A stretch of 64,000 bases of DNA from Arthrobacter bambusae (GTDB lineage Bacteria; Actinomycetota; Actinomycetes; Actinomycetales; Micrococcaceae): assembly GCF_030812595.1 (NCBI RefSeq), contig NZ_JAUSSZ010000003.1, forward strand, positions 248,001-312,000, in the 5' to 3' direction. Both the position numbers and the translations under genes were made by a program. Within the stretch, counting starts at the first letter, position 1, and every line of letters begins with the position of its first letter. The notes beneath the pieces are model-generated. The model saw only the letters and a program-made list of their open reading frames with translations. It had not been told where the DNA came from and ran no database searches. Shown here piece after piece: positions 27,147 to 37,924 of this stretch.

Positions 27147-28117
27147 TACTTCTTCTTCCTGTTCTTACGTTGTGGCTGGATGCGCTGCTGTGCCTTGACC
27201 TCGACGGCGGCCACCTCGGCAGCGACGTCTGCGTCCTTCTTACCTCCAAGAAGGGAGTGCGCCGGCAAGCCCTTGGCGGCACGACGCTCGGCAAGTGCCC
27301 TCGCGGCGGGGGAACCCGGCGTCGGCATGCGGCGGATGACAAAGAACTGCTGGCCCATGGTCCACAGGTTGGTGGTGGTCCAGTAGATGAGCACACCAAT
27401 CGGGAAGTTGATGCCACCTACACCGAAGACGAGCGGCAGGATGTACAGCATCATCTTCTGCTGGCGCATGAACGGGCTGGCCATCGCCTCGTCGGACATG
27501 TTCTTGGCCATGATCTGCTTCTGCGTGATGAACTGCGACGCCGTCATGGCGAGGATCATCACGATGGACAGCACCCACACGACGGTCTGATCGCCGCCAC
27601 CGCCGCCGTGAAGCAGCGAAGCCGAGAGAGGGGCGCCGAAGATGCTCGACGCATCGAACTGCACTACCTGCTCATGGCTCAAAGCACCGATGCCGTTGCC
27701 GCTTTCCTTCGCAGCACTGATACCGGAAAGCACCTGGAACAGCGCGAAGAAGAACGGCATCTGGATCAGCATGGGCAAACAAGCGGAGAACGGGTTGGTG
27801 CCGTGCTTCTTGTACAGCGCCATCTGTTCCTGCGCCATCGCCTGGCGGGAAAGCTGGTCCGTCTTGCCCTTGTACTTCGCCTGCATTTTCTTCAGGTCCG
27901 GCTGAAGGAGCTGCATGCCTCGCTGTGCCTTGATTTGCTTGACGAAGACAGGGATCAGGGCGGCGCGGATCACCAGCACCAGGCCGATGATGGACAGCGT
28001 CCAGGTCCAGCCGTTCTCCGGTGGCAGGCCGATGAAACTCAGCCCGTCGTGGAACCCCAGCATGATCGCGGAAACTAGCCACTTGAACGGGGCCAGAATT
28101 GTTCCAAAGATGTCCAT
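27146..28117 (-). CDS. yidC: Membrane protein insertase YidC
   Basis: A 323-residue YidC/Oxa1-type insertase with the short Gram-positive layout. Hydrophobic segments occur near residues 10-30, 36-58, 115-140 (LPMLIQMPFFFALFQVLSGI), 180-205 and 225-250. The conserved hydrophilic-groove Arg is in RAALIPVFVKQIKAQRGM, and the C terminus ends with a very basic ribosome-binding tail (RKNRKKK). It inserts proteins alone or with SecYEG. It is co-oriented with yidD upstream and jag downstream. Confidence 0.97.
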   Translation of the reverse strand: MDIFGTILAPFKWLVSAIMLGFHDGLSFIGLPPENGWTWTLSIIGLVLVIRAALIPVFVKQIKAQRGMQLLQPDLKKMQAKYKGKTDQLSRQAMAQEQMALYKKHGTNPFSACLPMLIQMPFFFALFQVLSGISAAKESGNGIGALSHEQVVQFDASSIFGAPLSASLLHGGGGGDQTVVWVLSIVMILAMTASQFITQKQIMAKNMSDEAMASPFMRQQKMMLYILPLVFGVGGINFPIGVLIYWTTTNLWTMGQQFFVIRRMPTPGSPAARALAERRAAKGLPAHSLLGGKKDADVAAEVAAVEVKAQQRIQPQRKNRKKK

Positions 28118-28134
28118 ACGTTTTCCCTATTTCC

Positions 28135-28533
28135 TCAGGCCGCTGTGCGGCGACCGTCTTCATCAGACCACACAGCCAGGAACTGGTCCGGGTTGTTCAG
28201 TACAACAATCGTGGGCGTCTGGCCTTCGGGCCAATGACGATGTCCGGCGGGGACGTGGTCCACACCGCCGGCGTTCCAGGGGTGGCAACGCGCAAGGCGC
28301 CGCACCGCGAGCCAACTTCCCTTGACGGCACCATGTACCGTCACCGCTTCGAGGGCATAAGCCGAGCAGGATGGAAAGAACCGGCACACCTGGCCGTACA
28401 AGGGAGAGATGATACTGCGGTACGTCTTCAGCAAGATGATGAGGACATTGCGCGGCAGCTCCCACAGAAATGTTCCGAGGATCCTCGGAGCGACTCTAAA
28501 GAAGCGGACGACGGCGGAGCTCAGCTCATGCAC
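28135..28533 (-). CDS. yidD: Membrane protein insertion efficiency factor YidD
   Basis: A 132-residue YidD protein, longer than the usual 70-90 because of an approximately 40-residue C-terminal extension. The core YRSIISPLYGQVCRFFPSCS and RLARCHPWNAGGVDHVP contain the conserved cysteines. The GTG at 28533 has AAGGGA 8 bases upstream and overlaps the end of rnpA by 8 bases, so the two are coupled. It sits at the membrane and aids insertion by YidC. Confidence 0.93.
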   Translation of the reverse strand: MHELSSAVVRFFRVAPRILGTFLWELPRNVLIILLKTYRSIISPLYGQVCRFFPSCSAYALEAVTVHGAVKGSWLAVRRLARCHPWNAGGVDHVPAGHRHWPEGQTPTIVVLNNPDQFLAVWSDEDGRRTAA

Positions 28534-28933
28534 GCGGTGTCCCTTCCGTTGTGGTGCCCTGGGTGGGCGAAACAACCCGCGGAGAGGATCCGCCGAGCCG
28601 TTTCGTGGTTGCCGCCAAGGCGGCGTTGTAATCCGTCAGCAGCTGGTCCCAGCTCGCCGTCGCAGCCGCGGGCAACGCCCTGACGACAACAGCAAGACCT
28701 GTGCCATGCCTTTTCAAAGACAAAGCACCTGCTTCTCTCAGTCTCCTCTTAACGAGGTTCCTGGTCACAGCGTTCCCGACTGCCTTGGAAACGATGAAGC
28801 CGATGCGGCTCGGTTCTCCGGCACCGATAGGTGCCGTATATAACACTAAGTTCCGGCGTCCATTGCGGACGCCGGAACGTACAGTTGTTGAAAAGTCGGT
28901 AGAAGTCCGCAGACGGTTACGGGTGGCTAGCAC
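28526..28933 (-). CDS. rnpA: Ribonuclease P protein component
   Basis: A 135-residue RnpA, the protein subunit that assists RNase P RNA in 5' maturation of tRNAs. The signature RNLVKRRLREA is present, preceded by IGFIVSKAVGNAVT. The C-terminal 15 residues are a Thr/Pro-rich tail. It starts at GTG; rpmH lies 40 bases upstream and the two are normally one transcript. Confidence 0.96.
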   Translation of the reverse strand: MLATRNRLRTSTDFSTTVRSGVRNGRRNLVLYTAPIGAGEPSRIGFIVSKAVGNAVTRNLVKRRLREAGALSLKRHGTGLAVVVRALPAAATASWDQLLTDYNAALAATTKRLGGSSPRVVSPTQGTTTEGTPRA

Positions 28934-28973
28934 CTATTGACTCGCTTGGAAGGCTGACCGACGAGTCAGTTAT

Positions 28974-29111
28974 TTAGGCCGACAGTTCGACGCGGCCCTT
29001 GCCACGACGGGCGGCCAGAATGGCGCGGCCGGCACGGGTGCGCATACGAAGGCGGAAGCCGTGCTTCTTGGCCCGACGGCGGTTATTCGGCTGAAAAGTC
29101 CGCTTGCTCAC
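28974..29111 (-). CDS. rpmH: 50S ribosomal protein L34
   Basis: A 45-residue, highly basic protein with the invariant [19 protein letters not shown] start and the [15 protein letters not shown] end of L34. It uses a GTG start with GGAG 8 bases upstream. It heads the minus-strand operon rpmH-rnpA-yidD-yidC-jag-rsmG and is divergent from dnaA. Confidence 0.97.
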   Translation of the reverse strand: MSKRTFQPNNRRRAKKHGFRLRMRTRAGRAILAARRGKGRVELSA

Positions 29112-29567
29112 GTTAGTTACTCCAGTGGATCAAAGGTGCGCCCACCCGATCAAAAGGGGAAGAACTGGCCGACGCTAAGTTTATTGAGTATCCGCTGCCG
29201 CCCACCGCCGGTTTACCGGAAGTGCAGGTGGCCAAAAAGCGGACACATAGGACTTCACAACGTTAGGGCAAAAAGACCCGCAAGGTCAAACCGGGATCCG
29301 CCGTGCCCGCCACCCCCAACTGTGGGAAAGTACACCCGTCAGCCTGTGGATGAAGTGGCTCACAGGCCCCGTTTCAGAACCACAACGGTGTAATTATCCA
29401 CAAGCTTGTTCCCAGCTATCTTCTGGAGTTTCCATCCCCTAGAGTGTCTCAGTAGCCGATTATCCACGGACTGTGCATAACCCTGTGGATTCGGTTTGGA
29501 ATCCACTCATGGTTTGGACCTTCGGCTGCCGCAATCCAGGCAAGCAAGCACTCGAGGGATCCAATTG
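29112..29567. promoter_or_regulatory. rpmH-dnaA divergent intergenic region with DnaA boxes
   Basis: 456 bases without a gene. They hold a perfect TTATCCACA (29394-29402), TTATCCACG (29460-29468) and weaker boxes read on the minus strand (TGTGGATGA 29345-29353, TGTGCATAA 29472-29480, TGTGGATTC 29484-29492). The boxes lie where the dnaA promoter must be, so DnaA probably represses its own gene here; they may also form part of the origin. Confidence 0.8.
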
Positions 29568-30989
29568 ATGACGGTAGACGAAGCCAACCACGCCAACACG
29601 GTCGGGAGTTCATGGCGGCGGGTGCTGAGCCTGCTGGAACAAGACGATCGGGTCACGCCCCGGCAGCGCGGTTTCGTTATCCTTGCGCAGGCGCAAGGCC
29701 TGATCGGTTCCACCCTCTTGGTGGCCGTACCCAACGAACTGACCCGCGAGGTACTGCAGACGCAAGTCAAGGACGCTCTCGATGACGCCCTCCGCAGCGT
29801 CTTTTCCGACGACATCCGGTGCGCGATCGACGTTGACACGGATCTGGTGCCCATCCACGAAGAGCCTGCCCCCGCCGTCGAGCTCTCTTCCGTGAACGAC
29901 CTGGCCGTGGAACAGAAGCCACAGCCCACTCCGCCCAGCACATCGCACGAATTCGGCAGGCTCAACCCGAAGTACGTCTTTGACACCTTCGTGATCGGTT
30001 CGTCCAACCGCTTCGCCCACGCTGCCGCCGTCGCGGTCGCGGAAGCACCGGCCAAGGCATACAACCCCCTGTTCATCTACGGTGACTCCGGGCTCGGCAA
30101 AACGCACCTCCTCCACGCGATCGGCCACTATGCCCGCAGGCTCTACAGCGGCATCAGGGTTCGCTACGTGAATTCCGAAGAGTTCACGAACGACTTCATC
30201 AACTCCATCCGCGACGACGAGGGCGCCAGCTTCAAGACCACGTACCGCAACGTCGACGTGCTCCTGATTGACGACATCCAATTCCTGGCCGGCAAGGACC
30301 GGACGCTCGAGGAGTTCTTCCACACCTTCAACGCCCTGCACAACAACAACAAGCAGGTGGTCATCACCTCCGACCTTCCGCCCAAGCAGCTGGCCGGGTT
30401 CGAGGACCGTATGAAGTCCCGTTTCGAATGGGGCCTTCTGACCGACATCCAGCCGCCGGAACTCGAAACCCGCATTGCGATCCTCCGCAAGAAGGCCCAG
30501 AACGAGGGATTGTCCGCTCCCGACGACGCTCTGGAGTACATCGCCTCAAAGATCTCCAGCAACATCCGCGAACTCGAAGGCGCGCTGATCCGCGTCACAG
30601 CATTCGCCAGCCTCAACCGCCAGCCCGTCGATGTGGCCCTTGCCGAAATGGTCCTGAAGGACCTCATCACCGACGACGGCGCCCAGGAGATCACGGCGGA
30701 CCAGATCCTGAAGCAGACGGCGGAGTACTTCAAGCTCAGCATGGAAGAGCTGTGCAGCAAATCCCGTACGCGCACCTTGGTGACCGCGCGGCAGATCGCC
30801 ATGTACCTGTGCCGTGAACTCACGGACATGTCGCTGCCCAAGATCGGCCAGGAGCTTGGCGGCCGTGACCACACCACGGTGATCCATGCGGACCGCAAGA
30901 TTCGCGAACTGATGGCCGAGCGCCGTGTGATCTACAACCAGGTGACCGAGCTGACGAACCGCATCAAACAGCAGCAGCGCGATTCCTGA
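29568..30989 (+). CDS. dnaA: Chromosomal replication initiator DnaA
   Basis: A 473-residue initiator that binds DnaA boxes and melts oriC. Domain I (about 1-90) is followed by a short, Pro-rich domain II (about 95-128), the AAA+ domain III with Walker A GDSGLGKTH (Lys178) and Walker B LLIDDIQFLAGK, and domain IV with the signature GGRDHTTVIHADRKI. The ATG at 29568 has GAGGGAT about 8 bases upstream; a start at 29496 would fall among the upstream DnaA boxes. Confidence 0.98.
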   Translation: MTVDEANHANTVGSSWRRVLSLLEQDDRVTPRQRGFVILAQAQGLIGSTLLVAVPNELTREVLQTQVKDALDDALRSVFSDDIRCAIDVDTDLVPIHEEPAPAVELSSVNDLAVEQKPQPTPPSTSHEFGRLNPKYVFDTFVIGSSNRFAHAAAVAVAEAPAKAYNPLFIYGDSGLGKTHLLHAIGHYARRLYSGIRVRYVNSEEFTNDFINSIRDDEGASFKTTYRNVDVLLIDDIQFLAGKDRTLEEFFHTFNALHNNNKQVVITSDLPPKQLAGFEDRMKSRFEWGLLTDIQPPELETRIAILRKKAQNEGLSAPDDALEYIASKISSNIRELEGALIRVTAFASLNRQPVDVALAEMVLKDLITDDGAQEITADQILKQTAEYFKLSMEELCSKSRTRTLVTARQIAMYLCRELTDMSLPKIGQELGGRDHTTVIHADRKIRELMAERRVIYNQVTELTNRIKQQQRDS

Positions 30990-31525
30990 CCCACTCCCTC
31001 GGCGCCACTACATACCTTAATTAACAGGCACATGTGGATAAGCCTGTGGATACTTAAGGGGACAAGCGCGGTTAATGGGCTTAAAACCCTTAAGCCGTCT
31101 GTGGATCGTTAAAAACGGGGCTGGGGGTTATCCACGTCCACACCCTGTTTAAAACCCCTGCCACCCACATACCGTGAACAGGGCTTAACCGCGGAACCGC
31201 GGGTCCAGGGGCGGTTATCCACAGTTTCCACAGGGGTTATTAACACTACTAATCCCAAAAAATTGAAATCCCTCAAATAACAATCTCCTTCCGCCGACCC
31301 CGCGGCGCAGCCGGTGGCTGCCTCGAACCACCGGCCCGCAGGCCGGGGATGGGTTAATGCCCACAGTTCCGGCTAAGCTGTCTGCATCGCGTCCATCCTT
31401 GGCGCTGCTTTGTAGTTCGCTCACTGCGGACCACGCAGCTTTCGGGTTCCGGGCGCCGGATTTCGGGGCTCCTGGGGAGTTTCCGGTGGAACACTGGCAG
31501 CAGCAATGAAAGGCGGCACCCTTCC
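30990..31525. other. oriC: Chromosomal origin oriC (dnaA-dnaN intergenic region)
   Basis: 536 bases rich in DnaA boxes: TGTGGATAA (31033-31041), TGTGGATAC (31045-31053), TGTGGATCG (31100-31108), TTATCCACG (31128-31136) and TTATCCACA (31215-31223), with degenerate copies (GTTTCCACA) after. An AT-rich stretch at about 31236-31288 (GTTATTAACACTACTAATCC and following) is the likely unwinding element, placed next to the last strong boxes. The remaining 31290-31525 carries the dnaN promoter region. Confidence 0.93.
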
Positions 31526-32650
31526 GTGAAGTTCAGAGTCGAGCGGGATGTCCTGGCAGAAGCCGTCACATGGACAGCCCGGTCCTTGTCTCCGCGGCCG
31601 CCCGTCCCGGTACTTTCAGGTCTCCTGCTCAAGGCAGAAGCCGGTACCGTGAGCCTTTCGAGCTTTGACTACGAGACTTCCGCCCGTCTCGAGATTCCAG
31701 CTGACATCACCACCGAGGGAACCATCCTGGTTTCGGGACGACTCCTGGCCGATATCTGCCGCAGCCTCCCCTCGGCACCTGTCGACATCGAAACCGATGG
31801 CAGCAAAGTCACCCTCACCTGCCGTCGAAGCAGCTTCCATCTCGCAACGATGCCGGAATCCGAGTACCCGCCGCTTCCAGCCCTGCCCGCCATCAGCGGA
31901 ACCTTGCCCGGGGACGCCTTTTCCCAGGCCGTTTCGCAGGTCATCATCGCGGCAAGCAGGGATGACACCCTCCCGATCCTTACCGGTGTCCGAATGGAGA
32001 TCGAGGATGACATGATCACTCTCCTCGCGACGGACCGCTACCGGCTCGCCATGCGGGAGGTACCGTGGAAGCCCGTTACGCCGGGAATTTCCACGAGTGC
32101 CCTGGTGAAATCCAAGACCCTCAATGAGGTGGCCAAGACGCTCGGCGGCAGCGGAGACATCCATCTCGCCCTCGCTGATGACGATAGCCGCCTGATCGGC
32201 TTCGAAAGCGGCGGCCGGACCACCACTTCCCTGCTCGTCGACGGCGATTACCCCAAGATCCGCTCGTTGTTCCCGGATTCGACGCCGATCCACGCAACGG
32301 TTCAGACGCAGGAACTGGTTGAAGCAGTCCGCCGTGTGTCCCTGGTCGCCGAACGAAACACGCCGGTTCGCCTGGCGTTCACGCAGGGCCAATTGAACCT
32401 CGACGCCGGCACAGGCGAAGATGCACAGGCATCCGAGGAACTTGAAGCCCAGCTCAGCGGCGAAGACATCACGGTGGCCTTCAACCCGCACTACCTCGTG
32501 GAAGGCCTGAGCGTGATCGAAACCAAGTTCGTGCGCTTCTCCTTCACCACGGCACCCAAGCCGGCCATGATCACCGCCCAGGTTGATGCCGACGGCGATG
32601 ACAAGGGCGACTACCGCTACCTCGTAATGCCCGTCCGCCTCCCCAACTAG
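31526..32650 (+). CDS. dnaN: DNA polymerase III beta subunit (sliding clamp)
   Basis: A 374-residue clamp with the three repeated clamp folds; typical stretches are ILVSGRLLADICRSLP, LLATDRYRLAMREVPW and the C-terminal YRYLVMPVRLPN. It begins at a GTG with AAAGGCGG upstream. The ring-shaped dimer tethers the polymerase. It opens the plus-strand block dnaN-gnd-recF-dciA-gyrB-gyrA. Confidence 0.98.
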   Translation: MKFRVERDVLAEAVTWTARSLSPRPPVPVLSGLLLKAEAGTVSLSSFDYETSARLEIPADITTEGTILVSGRLLADICRSLPSAPVDIETDGSKVTLTCRRSSFHLATMPESEYPPLPALPAISGTLPGDAFSQAVSQVIIAASRDDTLPILTGVRMEIEDDMITLLATDRYRLAMREVPWKPVTPGISTSALVKSKTLNEVAKTLGGSGDIHLALADDDSRLIGFESGGRTTTSLLVDGDYPKIRSLFPDSTPIHATVQTQELVEAVRRVSLVAERNTPVRLAFTQGQLNLDAGTGEDAQASEELEAQLSGEDITVAFNPHYLVEGLSVIETKFVRFSFTTAPKPAMITAQVDADGDDKGDYRYLVMPVRLPN

Positions 32651-32749
32651 GGAACCCCCCGGCGGCGTAGGCCCAATGACCGTCACCCTCGCAAATGCGA
32701 GCCAGTCGGCTCACCATCAAAACAACCAACGCAGAAAAGAGTTCACACC

Positions 32750-33634
32750 GTGCACATCGGACTAATCGGCCTTGGAAAAATGGGTTTCAACATGCGCGAA
32801 CGCCTGCGGAAAGGCGGAATCGAGGTCACAGGCTTTGACCGTAACCAGGACATTGCCGACGTCGCATCCATTGACGAACTGATTGCCGCCCTTCCGACGC
32901 CGCGCCTCGTGTGGGTCATGGTTCCCTCCGGCGAGATCACTGATGCCGTGATCAGCGAACTGGGCGAGAAGCTCTCTGCCGGAGACATGGTGATCGACGG
33001 CGGCAACTCACGCTTCACCGAAGACCAGAAACATGCCGCTTTCCTGGACTCCAAGGACATCCGATTTGCCGATTGCGGTGTGTCGGGCGGTGTCTGGGGC
33101 CTGCAGAATGGCTACGGGCTCATGGCAGGCGGCGCGGACGAAGACATCGAACTTGCCATGCCGGTATTCGACGCCCTCCGTCCCGAGGGTGACCGTGCCG
33201 ACAGCTTCGTCCACGTGGGCGGCGTGGGAGCAGGCCACTACGCCAAGATGGTTCACAACGGCATCGAATACGGTCTGATGCAGGCCTATGCCGAAGGCTA
33301 CGAACTGCTCGCGGCCAAGGACATCATCAAGGACCTTCCCGGCACCTTCCGTGCCTGGCAAAAGGGCACGGTTGTCCGCTCCTGGCTCCTGGACCTCATG
33401 GTCAAAGCCTTGGACGAGGACCCGGGCCTGGCCTCCATCGGGGACTACGTCGAAGACTCCGGCGAAGGCCGCTGGACCGTCGAAGAAGCCATTGCCAACG
33501 CGATCCCCGCGCCGGCAATCACCGCTGCGCTCTTCGCCCGCTTCTCCTCCCGCGAAGACACCTCACCGGCCATGAAAATGGTGTCTGCATTGCGCAACCA
33601 GTTCGGCGGACACGCCACCCGTCCGGCCAAATAG
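32750..33634 (+). CDS. gnd: 6-phosphogluconate dehydrogenase, short (decarboxylating, NAD-type)
   Basis: A 294-residue enzyme converting 6-phosphogluconate to ribulose 5-phosphate. The Rossmann loop is GLGKMG at the N terminus, the substrate-binding segment is VIDGGNSRF, and the catalytic Lys/Asn region is HYAKMVHNGIEYGLMQ. It is the short form of the family (about 300 rather than 470 residues), usually NAD-linked. It starts at a GTG. Its place between dnaN and recF is typical of Arthrobacter-type genomes. Confidence 0.95.
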   Translation: MHIGLIGLGKMGFNMRERLRKGGIEVTGFDRNQDIADVASIDELIAALPTPRLVWVMVPSGEITDAVISELGEKLSAGDMVIDGGNSRFTEDQKHAAFLDSKDIRFADCGVSGGVWGLQNGYGLMAGGADEDIELAMPVFDALRPEGDRADSFVHVGGVGAGHYAKMVHNGIEYGLMQAYAEGYELLAAKDIIKDLPGTFRAWQKGTVVRSWLLDLMVKALDEDPGLASIGDYVEDSGEGRWTVEEAIANAIPAPAITAALFARFSSREDTSPAMKMVSALRNQFGGHATRPAK

Positions 33635-33657
33635 GCCCCGGCCGACCAGCAGTACGC

Positions 33658-34851
33658 GTGTACCTCGAACATCTTTCGCTGACCGATTTCCGCAGCTACG
33701 CGCAGGTTGACCTCAAGCTCGGCCCCGGTGCCACGGTCCTGGTCGGATCCAACGGCATTGGCAAGACGAACCTCATGGAAGCCATTGGATACCTGGCCAC
33801 CCTGAGCTCACACCGCGTCAGTACGGATGGGCCCCTCCTGCGCTTCGGCACGGACCGGGCCCTGATCCGGGCGAAGCTCGTCCGTGGGGAACAATCGACC
33901 GTGGTCGAGCTTGAAATCAATGCCGGCCGTGCCAACCGCGGCCGGATCAACCGCGGAAATCCTGTACGCGCCCGCGACATCCTGGGCATTTGCCAGACGG
34001 TGCTCTTCGCACCTGAGGACCTTGCCTTGGTCAAGGGCGATCCGTCCAATCGCCGTCGTTTCCTTGACGAACTGCTGGTCAGCCTCATGCCGGTGCACGC
34101 GGCGACCCGGAGCGACTACGACCGCGTGCTCAAACAACGCAACGCCTTGTTGAAATCGGCCCGCACCGGGAAATTCACCTCGGGCCACGAGGCAACCCTT
34201 GATGTTTGGGACCAGCACATGGCACGGGCAGGCGCGGAGCTCCTGCATGCGCGGCTGGAACTCGTCGAACGGCTGCGTCCGCACCTCAAGAGGGCTTACG
34301 GGCAACTCACGGATGGATCCAAGGAAGCAGGTGTGCTCTACCGCTCCACCATCCAGGGCGGCCTGGACGACGACGGCGGTCCCGCCGAGGGTCCCGCTGA
34401 AAGTTCAGAGGGGGTTGAGGACCTCCGCTCGCTGTCCGTGGAAAAGCTCACTGAGCGCTACATCCAGGCCTTCGCTGCCTCGCGCCGCAAGGAGTTGGAA
34501 CGCGGTATTTCCCTGGTAGGACCCCACCGCGACGAACTGGAACTGGTTCTCGGCCAGGCTCCGGCCAAGGGCTATGCCTCCCATGGTGAAACATGGTCCA
34601 TGTGCCTGTCCCTGCGCCTGGCCTCGTACTACGTCATGCTCGATGACACCCGTACCGGCGGTTCCGCCCCGATCCTCATTCTCGACGACGTGTTCGCTGA
34701 ACTTGACGTGCAGCGCAGGCGTAAACTGGCTGCAATAGTGGCCGGCGCCGAGCAGGTTTTGGTGACGGCCGCCGTCGACGCCGACATTCCCGAGGAACTG
34801 GCGGGGCGACGGGTGAAGGTTGTGCCCGGAGGCATAGATGGAGAAGGATAG
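33658..34851 (+). CDS. recF: DNA replication and repair protein RecF
   Basis: A 397-residue SMC-like ATPase that loads RecA at gaps. Walker A is GSNGIGKTN (Lys36), the start is LEHLSLTDFRSYAQVDL, and the C-terminal signature and Walker B regions are SMCLSLRLASYYVM and ILILDDVFAELD. It starts at a GTG 23 bases after gnd. The end overlaps dciA by 14 bases. Confidence 0.97.
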   Translation: MYLEHLSLTDFRSYAQVDLKLGPGATVLVGSNGIGKTNLMEAIGYLATLSSHRVSTDGPLLRFGTDRALIRAKLVRGEQSTVVELEINAGRANRGRINRGNPVRARDILGICQTVLFAPEDLALVKGDPSNRRRFLDELLVSLMPVHAATRSDYDRVLKQRNALLKSARTGKFTSGHEATLDVWDQHMARAGAELLHARLELVERLRPHLKRAYGQLTDGSKEAGVLYRSTIQGGLDDDGGPAEGPAESSEGVEDLRSLSVEKLTERYIQAFAASRRKELERGISLVGPHRDELELVLGQAPAKGYASHGETWSMCLSLRLASYYVMLDDTRTGGSAPILILDDVFAELDVQRRRKLAAIVAGAEQVLVTAAVDADIPEELAGRRVKVVPGGIDGEG

Positions 34852-35392
34852 CCCCGGTGGACGGCAGCCGGGCAGGGACCCTGACGAGATTGACGCTGCC
34901 CAATCAGCCCTGAACCGGATGCGTGAAGCGGCTGCCGCGCGGGGCGAAATCCGCCGCGCTGCTCCGCGGAGCGGCACCGCTCCCCAACGCAAGGGCGTCC
35001 GCGACACCCGCGGATTCAGCCAATTCCACGGCACCGGCAGGGATCCGCTTGGCTTGGGGAAAGTCGTCGGAAGGCTCGTGGCCGAACGGGGTTGGACCTC
35101 TCCAGTGGCAGTCGGTTCCGTGATGGCCGAGTGGGACGCCTTGGTGGGGCCGGAGATTTCAGCGCACTGCACTCCCGAGAGCTTCGCCGACACCACACTC
35201 CATGTCCGATGCGATTCCACCGCGTGGGCAACCCAGCTCAGGCTCCTGAGCACGAGCCTTTTGGACATGTTCCGAAGGGAACTCGGAGACGGAGTGGTGA
35301 CCTCCATTCAGGTGCTCGCGCCCACTGCACCGAGCTGGCGCAAGGGCGGCCGGAGCGTCAATGGGAGGGGACCCCGGGATACCTACGGGTAA
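34838..35392 (+). CDS. dciA: DUF721 / DciA-family protein
   Basis: A 184-residue DUF721 protein. The first 60 residues are charged and likely disordered; the conserved domain (about 65-165) contains LGKVVGRLVAERGW, WDALVGPEISAHCTPESF and LHVRCDSTAWATQLRLLS. DciA proteins help load the replicative helicase DnaB in bacteria that lack DnaC/DnaI. The overlap with recF and position before gyrB match other actinobacteria. Confidence 0.92.
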   Translation: MEKDSPGGRQPGRDPDEIDAAQSALNRMREAAAARGEIRRAAPRSGTAPQRKGVRDTRGFSQFHGTGRDPLGLGKVVGRLVAERGWTSPVAVGSVMAEWDALVGPEISAHCTPESFADTTLHVRCDSTAWATQLRLLSTSLLDMFRRELGDGVVTSIQVLAPTAPSWRKGGRSVNGRGPRDTYG

Positions 35393-37864
<2,472 letters not shown>

Positions 37865-37924
37865 AGACGCAAGCCCTAGGAATATTCCAGAACTGACATA
37901 TACCTGAAACGGAAATCATAGACT

